A DNA stretch of 64,000 nucleotides from Agelas oroides. Lineage: Eukaryota; Porifera; Demospongiae; Agelasida; Agelasidae. Shown here piece after piece: positions 32,301 to 44,100 of this stretch (positions are counted from its first letter, which is position 1; every line of letters starts with the position of its first letter). The notes under the pieces were generated by a model. That model saw only the letters and a program-made list of their open reading frames with translations, had not been told where the DNA came from and searched no databases. The DNA lies in NCBI GenBank assembly GCA_949130485.1, contig OX422185.1, positions 10,204,118 through 10,268,117 on the forward strand, in the 5' to 3' direction. Made by a program: the position numbers and the translations under genes.

Positions 32301-34514
32301 TACTTAATTGGAACTTGTGCCACACAACCAACACTTCTAACTGGACCAATATAGTGCTGATGCTTTTTGCTGAACTGTGAACAGCTACTCAATCTGTATA
32401 CGTATAATAGCTCATTCATCCAAAAGTGCTGGATCTCTGAGAAGAAATAGGAGGATTACTTTCAAGTACGTGGGGTTAGATGAAAAGAAAGAGGATGTCC
32501 ATGGTGTTTCCTACACTGATGAGAATGGCTTAACAGGGTGGACACCAGTTGTAGGTAGAAAGAAAAAACGCTGCCACCTTCCAGGAGTGTTCCTGTGCAG
32601 ATTTCCTCCAGAAGCTTGCCTACGACATGCAAATCAAAGTGACTCCAGTAGGATATTGATAATCTGATTCCCAGCCGTTCTGTTCTGAAGACATGCAGTT
32701 GTTACATTCTCTTTTGATGAAGACATGGAGCCTGGTCTCAGCATTAAAACAAGACGTAGCTCCACAGCAGTGGACTCCTACTGCTGCATGAACTAGAGCA
32801 AAACTAAGAAATAGCTAAGTAGGTACAGGGTGTATGCTTGAATTCATGTATCCTTTGTGACTAGTACAAAAATTGTTATAGGAAATCCAAGTTGAAGTGG
32901 AATTTTGCTGAGTTCACTTCAAGGCAGACTAAATTATATTTGATGTGATGAACATTGTAGGGCTGTAGAGAAAAGACCAAAATATCTCAGATTGTGAGGT
33001 CCTCGAAGTGAAGAGCTGCTAAATGAGTAGGTGGTTCCTGTGATGCAGCTTCCAGGCCTGAGATATTTCAAGAGATCTGTGATGAACTGCACTAATTTAC
33101 ATTGCAACACAGAAGGCACTTTTACTTGCTTCTGGTATATATCATAAACTAGACTTCATTGACTTTAACATGTAACACTGTACTAGATCCATTGCATTGC
33201 TTTGTTGTTTATAATGTGTGTGAAAATGTGTGTAGGAAATCCTTTTTTCGCACCTCAGTGTGGAATGAGCTTCTTCACTCTTTGAGTCTAGATGTAAAGG
33301 TTTTCAGCCCCAAAGCAAACATTGTTTGTTGTTTTTTTAATGGGAATTTTTCATTTTGCTTTGTGCATTTGTTATCATTGACATGCTTATAGCCGTTGCA
33401 CTTTCTTATTCATTCATAGCTTTTGGTGCTTTTTACTTGCATGTCTCCTAGAATAATAATAATTTTCTTGTTGTGTCCTCAGTGTTCCTCTGAATTACAT
33501 TATATTAGCAAATACAGAGGCCTGACTACCTTTTGGTACAACTCTCTATATTTGTTGTTGTGCTGGTGTGTGCTGCTTCATATATCTTGAATGAAACTCT
33601 GCAGAGTGTTGACCACCTCCTATATTTACCTGCTGTTGTGAAAGAAATATACATGCCTTACCTTATAGTCTTCAAAAACATCTGTGCTTATGTATAACAA
33701 TACACATGCATTTTGTCATGATTTTGCCCAAACGGTTTATGCAATAACGCATGAATAAAGTCAAAGTTCCACCCCTTGTCCTGCAAGTCAATGTTGAATG
33801 CACTCTGGATGTTCACAGCACATGCATCATTGGTATACTAGAATCATGAATCAGAGCAACAACCTGTTGGTTTGCAGATGAAGCAACCAGTGTTGTGCAT
33901 TAGTCAGTGTATAAGTGAGGAAAGGGACAGGGACGGTGACAGTGGCACTATATAATGACAACCACCAGCAATCCTATTTCAACCTGTTACATGACTGTAC
34001 ATAATTCAGTACAGCGAGAGCATGCAGAGTTTCTCTACACATGGATGTACCTAAGCACACAAACTAATAGTATAGTATGTTGCTCGAAATAGCTAAGAAT
34101 AATTAATAAGAATCTCTACAGTACACACATTCATTAGACAATAACCGGAAGGAGTGCTTCAAAGAAAGATTACTGTGCATAAGCTGCTTATATCTAATAG
34201 CAGGAAGACTCATGGGCATTGCATCAGTCTGTGTTGTGTATGGCTGTGCATTTTTGTGTAAAAGATTAAAAACCAACCAATCTCAACTTGGAACAGAGAG
34301 CCTTGTTTTCAATAATGAAATGACATATTGCCACGGTGTAGTAAGTAACCGCTTGTAACTTGGTCCAAGAGATATTAGACTGAGTCCACTTTAATCTTAG
34401 TCTATTGCACTGTAATTCATTCGCGAGCCATGCTCCAGTCTCTGGGCGGTTGCACTTCCTGCATTAGCAAAAGACAGATGGTAGATTACACCTAAGTCAG
34501 CACCACGAGACCCT
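29391..34514. other. Long intergenic stretch, no gene recognised
   Basis: I found no convincing exon on either strand. It contains CAGTCCAGTAATCCAGTCC (29520, related to the foldback termini), a tandem pair CACACAATCTTACATAATGAA at 31378 and 31407 followed by the palindrome TTGCTACAGTATTGTAGCAA, and a TAGCCTCG-type end (GCCTGGGGACGAGGCTAG) near 32250. It may hide the 5' exons of the 27.6-28.7 kb membrane protein or the 3' exon of PLAC8. Confidence 0.35.
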
Positions 34515-35008
34515 ACACAATTATGCAGCTATCACCACCCTCCCAGGTTGGTAGAAGGTGGGGCGTAATAGGAGATTTGAAAGGGCAATTATCTAATTCC
34601 CTTCTACACTGTAAAAAAGGAAAGGTTGTTTTGACTCAATTTGGTTATCTCAGTTTCCTCTCACTTGTCTGCATTGTTAAACACAGTGATGTCCCACTGC
34701 CTGATTTAGATTCCAAACAGATTAAGAACTTGATTAGGCTTTCCAGAACATTAGCAAATGTCATGGGAGAATACTTTGCTAATGAAATTGTCCAATCATG
34801 TGGAAAATGGTATGAAACTGAGGTAACCAAAATGGGTTAAAACTACCCACTTTTTCTTACAGTGTACAAAGGCAGTCTCTTTCATCAAATCAGAACTACA
34901 CATGTGTACATATATGGCAAATGCTCCTCCCAAGGAGCACGCTGCTGGGGTCAACTCCCCTTCAAAATCCCCAACCTGGGAGGGTGGGGCATAACTGATA
35001 GCTGCATT
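34515..35008. repeat. Inverted duplication at the PLAC8 intron
   Basis: 34515-34700 and 34810-35008 share inverted blocks: ATGCAGCTATCA, CACCCTCCCAGGTTGG, CACTGTAA and GGTTA(T/C)CTCAGTTTC. About 500 bp, palindromic, MITE-like. It begins within 25 bases of the PLAC8 exon 2 donor. Confidence 0.6.
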
Positions 35009-35028
35009 ATAGTTGCATATGCACGTAC

Positions 35029-35399
35029 CTTGGCTTCCTGCGCCAGCGCGCAGGGTCCACAGAAATAATGTAATAGACAATCTTTGATGAAATTTCCTTC
35101 AATGCCTTTATATTCTCGTATCTTCGAGCGCACACTCGCACGCAAGAGTAGACCCACAAGCGGCACGCCCACAGTAAAGCAGCATAGATCCAACAGAGCG
35201 TACAGCATGCAGGTGTCGCCCACCTGTTCTGCATTCTTACCGACCACGTACCATGGACAAAACCAGGCTAGGATGCCTGCGGGAGAAAGGCAATACACAA
35301 ATATAAGCTACTGCTGGGAAAGATTAACACCTGCAAAATCTTACAAGTTGTGATATCTTCGAAACACGAGCAAAGCCCGTGGCTCCACTCGTGAGACAT
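35029..35399 (-). CDS. PLAC8-family Cys-rich protein (partial model, 2 exons)
   Basis: Seen: exon 1 (35399-35345) begins ATG and encodes MSHEWSHGLCSCFEDITT, ending in phase 1 at GTAAGA. Exon 2 (35276-35029) follows a TCTCCCGCAG acceptor; the split codon gives Cys, so the join reads DITTCILAWFCPWYVVGKN. It continues with a hydrophobic segment (LYALLDLCCFTVGVPLVGLL), RSKIREYKGIEGNFIKD and CGPCALAQEAK. These are the hallmarks of PLAC8/onzin/cornifelin proteins: W-G-L-C-C-D-C-W-F-C-P, a membrane-associated middle, the IEG motif and C-x-x-C-A-L-x-Q. The usual second CP Cys is Trp here. Knowledge: animal PLAC8 proteins are small membrane-associated proteins with varied roles. Exon 2 ends in phase 0 at GGTACGTG; a short final exon is expected but not found. 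The joined part is about 101 residues, near full family length. Confidence 0.85.
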
Positions 35400-36092
35400 G
35401 TTGGCTCCTCGGAGGATAGGCTGGATAGCAAAATCACATCACTTTCAGCAGCAGCTCTAAACAGGACAAGTTGCATCAAAACACATACACACTCTCCAAC
35501 CACTTAGCATTTTGATCAGGAGAGCAGACTGATTGAATTTTAAATCCATGTAGTGAATAACAGTATGAATTTGAGGTTTATGAATACTGGTTTGCGATAA
35601 GTGCGGAACAGAAAACAGAAGTACAGAGTGCAGATAAGGGTTTTCCCGGCTAACGTAAACATCATGCGATATGCGTTCCATACGGCATGTACATGTATCC
35701 ATCGAGCCAGGTGATTCACTGTGTTTCGTGCTACTTCGTGCTACTGATGCGCGAATGTCAAGCTGCCTTAAGAAGAAAGTTTTTAGTAAAGCTACACTGG
35801 ATTTTTTAAGCTATATAGTAGCAATGCATTTAGCCAAGGTACATCCGGACACAAGAGGTTCGCAAAAACAAACTGCATGTGCTAACGTTCATGCACAAGG
35901 TTTACGCATTACATTTGCAAGAAACGTCCTGACTGTCGATTGTGTATTAAAAGTAATCACAAAAGAGGGCACCATGTAGAACAAGGTAACTCATTTCCTC
36001 TTCTCTTAGACACATCTGCTGATTCAGAATAAATGCTCAGACTATGGTTGTGTTCTCATGCACTTTTGAAATTAAACACCTATTAGCATCAC

Positions 36093-36126
<34 letters not shown>

Positions 36127-36807
36127 CATAGCACTCATGAGCCTGATGAGGCATGACACTTTGATGCTGATTTCGATGTCACATCACAACCTACATAATG
36201 TGTACTATTTAGCAGTGAGGTGTGGTTGTGTCACTGGTGTGGCCCAGTATACGTACTGCAGGTCATGGAATGGCACTATATGGCAGACTGTAGTTGTAGG
36301 CATATCATATCCTAATACCTGAATATAATTATGACCAATACACAAAACTCTGTTGGTGCAGATTGGTAAATTTCTGTGGCAATACATATCTCTGACCTAT
36401 CAATATGATACTTGAACCAATGGACACAGATTCATATAAAGATACATGAACACTACAACCTAATGGATACTATGAGTCTTCAAGGACGTCAGAACTCTTC
36501 AGTACTAAATGTCAGCTTCTGTAAATAATTCTGGCCCCATGAGTGGTTCACTCTGACTTACACAACTGCACATGTAAATTTTCTCTCAAATTTTGCATCC
36601 CCAAAACAAATTGCCCATCAGAAACCTTAGGCTGATGCACTATAATCTAATTATCAACTCAATATGGCACTGTCAACTGAACAATATGCCTGATATTGGT
36701 GCATCCGGTGCCTTTGATTCACCCACACACTATGCAAAAGTTATGTACACAACAATATACACTGACTGACAACAATTTAAGCCACACACATTAGAGTTAT
36801 CAAAATT
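35400..36807. other. Intergenic between PLAC8 and the GPCR 3' end
   Basis: It contains the PLAC8 upstream region and a 32-base C homopolymer at 36094-36125. A plus-strand open frame at 35671-35979 has no recognisable domain and I do not call it a gene. Confidence 0.5.
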
Positions 36808-38104
36808 TCAGTCGTGTTCAACAGGAACAGTCTTTGCAGGACTCTCACTGCTGTCCTTATAACCACTGTCTGTGTCTGAGTGTGGATCAGAGGCATTATC
36901 ACTGCTATAAGCAACTGTTTCCTGCTGTGTATCCTCGACCACCACACCAACACTACATTCCTCGTTACACAGCTCCTGCCTCTCCACTGCTGATGAGTCC
37001 CATGCCTTCGCGGTACCTAGTTCAACATCTGCAAACCAAGCAGGGTTTTATTGAACAAGACAATATATCATGATACGTAAGCAGTACCAAAAATTGTTCG
37101 CTTTCATCTGGCTAAAACTAAAAGTGCATATTTCAATTGTGATTGCAAATTGCCTAATTTAATTTAGCAACAATATTTCTGGATACACATGCAGTATGTC
37201 ACTCAGTGCTCAAGACCCACTACACACTAGTGTACTGATAAGTTTGTTTTCTACACCCAGGTATTATGGAACACTTGATTTTATCAACTTAGTTTAGGAA
37301 TTGATGCTTGTCTGATGATGGATAGCTTATGGGGGATGGCCTGGCTTACTATCTCTGTACTAATTCAAAGTGTGGATGTGAAAATTTGCAGTCTGCTACC
37401 AGGTTAAGACATGTACATAGTTTATTGACAGTGTACTAACCTTAAAAATTGCAAACTTGGCCAAACTTATAGTCGTGTTTTTCGGTTACTCACTGAGTCA
37501 TTGACACTTTTGGCATCTTAGCAACACTTTAAAAATTGTAGATGCACATCTTGTGTAAAGTACCCTGTAGTTTGCCTATCGTTAATTCTTTCAAGACGGC
37601 GGTACATGATGAACTCATGGCAACTTTTAGATCTCCACAGTCATAGTCAGTGAGTTCTCAGCCTTGGTGCTTTAGATACTGCACCAGCCATAGATACTGC
37701 ATTGATAATGGCTTCTAGCAGTGTATGAAGCTAATTTTCTTTTGGCAAATGGAGAACTAGACACCCATGGGCACTTTAATGGCCTCTTATCGTTCTTTCT
37801 TCCAATGGAGAGAAAGAGTTACTAGTAAAGACTTTTAAATTTTAATGTGCACTTATAGTGTACCTTCTGCTGTGTGCAGTACTGTTGGAACAACCTTGGT
37901 ATTATCAGCGCTCATAGACTGTGAGGTAAGAAAGATTGAATACCTAAAACAACAGCACTTCAGGAGAGCATTTAAAGAACAGGTTACCATTGACATTCCA
38001 TAAGATGTAGGGGGCTTCTTGATCATAATACCAGTCACAGAGATTGACTTGAAGGCGGAGCTGGCTTTGTCACGAAGATATTTGGCACAGGAGCTTTGCC
38101 ACAC
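36808..38104 (-). CDS. GPCR exons 26-28: cytoplasmic tail
   Basis: Exon 26 (38104-37988) is basic (SSCAKYLRDKASSAFKS, IMIKKPPTSYG); exons 27-28 are acidic and Ser-rich (YSSDNASDPHSDTDSGYKDS) and end PVEHD. No obvious C-terminal PDZ motif. Ser/Tyr-rich acidic clusters are plausible phosphorylation sites (inference). Confidence 0.85.
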
Positions 38105-41100
38105 CTAAACATGTAATATGGTATATGCAGGATTTAAAAGGATTTTAAGGCCTTTAAAACAGAATCACTGCACATCTCTTACCTTCTCACTCCTGAGAAC
38201 GTGAAACATGAAGATAAACATACCCTGCAAGGAAAAGTTCAAATGTAATTGACAAAGTGTTCACAACAATTAACTTGCATACAAACATAAAATCTCTGTG
38301 TGCTGGAACATTCATTACACCTTATGATACTTCAAAGGTCTTTATGATAATGGCATATAGTGGAACCTCTCTTAAAGGACACCCCTGAAATAAGGACACC
38401 TGGTTAATCAGGATACTTGACAGAGTCCAAACTTTATTTAAATATGTATTATTCTCCCCCTGAAATAAGGACACCTCATTAATCAGGACAAATATTTTGG
38501 TCCCAATGGTGTCCATATTAGAGAGGTTCCACTGTAGTACTTTAAACTGAGAACCACTGGCACACATACCTGTAAAGAGTTGAAGATGGTAAAGAGCCAT
38601 GCGAAAACAGTTGTGTTCTCATTTACAGCAAACAGTCCTAACACCCAGGTCAGGCCCAGAATCGGGAGCAGGACAATGGCAGCTTTGAATAGAGACCTAG
38701 AGGAAGACCCACAACAAGGTCAAAATAAAATAAGGTATGTTGAAGTGACCCATTTACACTGAAAGTTACGTATAGACACATTAGTGGTTGAAGGACAAGC
38801 TTACCACATCATCACTAAGTGTTATTTTTAGATCATTTGATAAATGTAGCAACCAGAAATTAGCAAGTTACTCTACTGCTCATTACTCAGACTTGATTAT
38901 GCAGCTTTTGCCTGTACCGAAACCTTGCACAATGTACACACAAAGACAATCATATCCATACATCCATACATACATACACACATACATAGTAGTCAGATGA
39001 TTCATCATCGTGGGGTGAGCCTGAGCAAGCACCACACGGCTGATTTTAGGATTATCACTGTCTACTGTTTGCAGTTTTAAGCTAAACAAAACTTATAGCT
39101 AGCAGTGTCCTCACCAAGGTAAGTATCACAAATATGCAGTGACACTTTCTCCAGCCAAGGCAGCTACTATGAATACACATGAATAGACTAAGCTTTGTGT
39201 TGAAATCATGAGCTGAATCTCTGGTGTTTATGAGTGCTGGCCCTTACCTGAAGCGATCTCAACCAGGCATGTATAATTTGTATGGTCTGCAAGCAGTCGG
39301 TAGCTGCTGTGACAAGTAAGAAGTAAGTTGCTATGTGTGCTTCAACTTTAGCTGTTTTTGTTCCAGTTGCTGAAGCTGGCGTAGCCCACCATTCCCCTAA
39401 TTGAGGCTACCTACTATTAGTGAATGAGGACGTTCGAAATATTTAAATGTGCATTTTAAAATTTACGGTATATGGCCGCATGCAAACCGACAGACAGACA
39501 GACAGACAGACAGACATACACACGCGTCTTGCAATGCAGTCCTGGTAGTGTGGGGCTCGCTCAGACTCACCCCAACTACATACATACACATATACATACA
39601 TACGTACATACATACACGTATATATACATACATACATACATACACATATACATACATACATACATACATACATACATACATACATACATACATGCACATA
39701 TACATGCATATATTCGCACATTGTTACACATATACATACATGCATACATATATAATTTTAATAGTGGTACTCACTTGAAGATTACCAGACTCTCCTTGAA
39801 CTTAGAGTCATATGTACTGTTTAATTTGGTTTTTGTTGTTCGGTAGACTGTTGCCAATGCGAAACAGAGAAAGAAAACATTGACCTATGGAAGAAAGGTT
39901 GCAATTTCCATTATTCTTTACTGTACATACCTCAGTCTAAGTCTCAGCTTCCTGAACTGTAACATGCAGTCAGTTCTGGAATTTATTGGTATGGAGAATC
40001 AAGTGGTTATATGACAAACTCACTGTAATGATTGCAAGCATTGGAGCCACAAACGCCCAGATTACTCCATTTGCAGTTGACAACCAACAGCTGGAAAAAC
40101 AAAAAAAAGAACAGTAATTTACTTCACCTACAATAAATAATCCATGTCTAACTAATTGTAATCTTCAGACTTAGTTAAATACATACATGAAATTTGTTCT
40201 TATACAGGTAGCTCTATGGGAACTGGTTGTTGACTGATGTTAGTGAGTAAAATAGCAAGTTATAAAGGTGATAATTAATGGGAAGCACTCATGTCTAGAG
40301 TAGCCTTAAGATTCAGTCTCCAGTCACTGGGCCTTAGCCAATTGAGCAAATGAATACTTACAATAGAAGATTTCCGTCCTCGTCGACCACTCCATAGTCG
40401 AATGTCTGCACTCCTACTGCAATTGCAACTGGTATAACAGGCAAACCTGCAATGAAATGAATGTAACACCACAGATTTGTTTAGTGGTATACCAAACACT
40501 TTTGCAGCTCCATTAAAATAGCTGACTTACACTTAAAATGACTGACATTTGATCTAAATATTAATCCAATTTTGCTTTGTCACACCGACTTGGTAGATTG
40601 CTGTGAATTAAAACACTGGAACTGTCACATAAATTTGTGTTTTGTGTATAATAATTCTTGATTCCATTTTTATTTTATAAGTTATTTTATATGTGGATGT
40701 GATACTGAAATCACACACAAACATTCATACAACTTCTATTGGGCTTATGATGGTTACTTAGCATTACACTTTGTAAAGGTTTACAATGAAGAGTTCGGAT
40801 TTTGAGCTCTTTAATTACTGGAAGTTATGAAATGGGTGATTTCAACTTCTTAACTACCTCCATCACTTACGTACCATATCCCAGCAAAAGAAAGAGCCAC
40901 CACTTCTTAGAAAGGCTTGAGAAGATAACCACCAACATGAGGTAGAGCATGATGCCTTCACACAGCATCCAGCAGAAGACACAGAGGAAAAGGTAGTGCA
41001 ACAGAGCTGCTATAAAAATACAGGCTCCCTGAAAGTGGGAAAGCAGTGTCTACAGTTAACAGTTACCATTGTGTGGCTTTGTGTGCAACAATCTTGTGTA

Positions 41101-44100
41101 ACGTGTGCATGGTTTCATAGACTAAACTACTTATCATATGCACTTCAGGAATGTAATAATGTGTTTATTACAAATCTTTTTGTTTTAGCATAGACACCAT
41201 TCTGGTGTCTTTCTGAATACAGCACTGATTTACTGACACAATCACTTTTCTTTATTTCACATTTTAATGTTTGTTGTAGTTCCACTTACTTCATTTGCTC
41301 GGGCAAGCTGAACTGAGGTGATAAAGACAAGGTACCCGAGGCATAGAGAGATGGCCAGGTTGAGGTGAATGAAATAGTGCACTGATGTGAACAGCTGCTT
41401 CCTGAAACAAGCATCAGACAAACAAATCAGATGATTACTTATTTTGTAACATAGAGATGTTTGTTAATACACTGTAATATATAATGTTCATGTAGTACCA
41501 AATGTGAAGAATTAGATAATTATGAGCCATGCACAGAAAGTATTTTCCTCAACTCTATTCAACTACACTAAAACATGACGCTCACAAGATGTGTGTCGTT
41601 AAAATGTTCTTCTAAAGAATGGTCTGAGATAGTACAGGAATGCATGATAATGGTGGACAGAAAAGTTACCATCCCTGCCATTATTCTGACCAATGATGGC
41701 ACCGCAACAACTAACACATAATTAGATACTTGTACTATTTCTCTCATAGATGTGGGGTCATTCCATCTGACAACAAATTTACCCTACCAAACTTTGCTAA
41801 GGCCTTGTAACTTAGTACTCACCCCATGGAAAGGAAGAAGATGATTGTTGCAACCAGGCAAATGATGGATATAGCACAGCCAATGTATGACACTATCTGC
41901 AGAGCAGCCAGTTCAGCCATGGAAATACTAGTTGTGTTGCCCTGAGTGCAATTTAAAGGCAACCACACAGTAGTAAATGGTAAATCAGAGTAGCACTTTT
42001 TACATAATGCATACATACTGTACTTCTTCACAAATTTGGCAGAATTACTTTTATGACAGGTGACTGTTGCTGAAAATGTCTACATCTGTCTTCATGGTCA
42101 AACTGTGCTGACAACATCTACTAGGCTGTGTGGGAGCTTTGTAATAGTTGATTATTGCTGTTGATGGTAGCATCACATGGCAGTCTCTAAAGGCTTGGTA
42201 TGACTGGGTAGCATTGAGTAGTGGTACTGAAGATTCACACATATTTATTAGTGTGTGTAGCTTTTCGGAACCTCCTTGTCGAAATGGAAAGATAATTTTA
42301 TGTACTAAAACAAAATGGCACCAAGTGTTAATTAAATACAGTAAACCAGGTATGTACATACGTACTTATAGGCTTCACTTGGTGATAAAGAATCCTGGGA
42401 GTAAATGTTGTCCTGAAGTATGTAGAGCTGAAAGCTAACTAGGACTCTCCTGTACACATGCACATGGCTACTCAAAATGTTTGGGAGTGTATAGACAGTG
42501 AAGGCTCTAAACATTACATATATAAAAGTTCAACAGATTCAGCTCACCCTATCACTCAGTATTCCAGACACGTCCACTAGTACTGCAAAACTTGTGAGAT
42601 GTGTACTCGTGCAGTTGACTGTTGTCATTCCATCTTCAGTTGTGGTACTAACCATCTCGACACCGTCAAATGCCCAACTTCCATTGCCAACACTGATAAA
42701 CAAATAGAAGAAAAGAAAGGGGTGGTTGAATTTCAATACAACAAGTATCTATGTCATATACAACTTACGGGTCAGAAAAGTTCCAGTAAGCACACCGATA
42801 CTCAGATACATTTTCATCCTGCATAAACAAAGCATGCAAGCAATCATGGTGATCTGCTTGAGCACCAACATGCACTGTCAGTTTATAGAGATCAATGTCT
42901 AATGACAATTGTTAGAAGTTGATTAAGTACACGACACACCAGAAAATTTTGGTACATATGGTTGGTTATTTCCACAGGTAAAAATTTGACTTATTTGTGG
43001 AGTCATGTATTGATTCAATTTAACAGGCCACACAAAGTCTTTATTCATGATAGTCCGCATGAAAATGTATGTGAACACATTACCATTAAGTACCTGGGTT
43101 GTGTTAAGTACATTTGTATATAGCTTCAAATTATGTTACCTACATTTCGACTTACAGCAGCAAAGGTGAATGAGAGAGTGACAGGTTCTTCAAGGAGAGC
43201 ATTAGACTGCCTAGGTTCTTGTCGCGTTCTAACTTCAGTGGATATCACCACTGAAACCACCCTTGTGCTATTTCTGGTATGGAGACATATAAAGCAGTGA
43301 AATAATGACAGGCAACAAAGCAGATTAGGAAACAAACAACAGTGAACAACACATTGGCTGTTCGTCTTATAGGAAAGTTGCTACGCATGCACTGTCTATA
43401 TACATGTGAATGACATAAAATGTTATAATCGCTGCAGTACACAGCAGGATGAATATCTGTGCTACTGAGGGTGTATTACTTACCCATCAGGTGGTAGGGC
43501 TGCTTGTACGTTCTGGAAAATAGTAGTTGTTACTGGAACAGTCCTTGCTGCCATATAGTAAAGAACGCATTAGAAATTATGGTTCTGTTTATGAAATAAT
43601 GTGTGTTAAATTGATGCATTTTCACCTGATCTTTAGCCTGACCTATCATTTTGAATATAACCACAGGTTCATGTAAAGGTTAAAATGGTTTGCTACTTTT
43701 TTTATCTCTCTGTTTTTTTTTTCCTCATTCTGCAATAACTCCATTCAAAAAAGAGGTGGGATAATTCTTGAGGGTGGTCTTATTTTCGGCATATATGGTA
43801 AGAGTCCAGTATACATAAAGTTACTGTATATATAATTATACCATTTGCTCCTCTCCTCTCCATCAGAAACTGAGCAGGGATTGTGATCTGTGCTGGGATA
43901 CTGGTGAAGGAGGTATTGACAAGATCATCTAAAGACTCAGGGAACGTGGTACTCTCCTCAGGAATGCAGCGACGGGGGGCAAACACTAGATAAATAAAAA
44001 TGATAAGAACTAAATATATATATATATATATAAACAAAACAAAAACGTACACGTTCTTTTGATAGTGCATAAATTTGATTGCCTACTACTGTGACCCCCT

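Noticed and set aside
32377..32667. 96-codon plus-strand ORF rich in Lys/Arg
   Set aside because: No family resemblance and no splice context; the evidence is too weak.
35671..35979. 102-codon plus-strand ORF
   Set aside because: No recognisable domain, no paired splice signals or codon bias; could be chance.
36834..37073. Plus-strand ORF at the GPCR 3' end
   Set aside because: It is the antisense shadow of the acidic GPCR tail exon, which joins in phase to the receptor.
39443..39846. Tyr/Thr/His or Cys/Met/Tyr frames
   Set aside because: (CATA)n and (CAGA)n microsatellite shadows; the real coding sequence here is only GPCR exon 23 on the minus strand.
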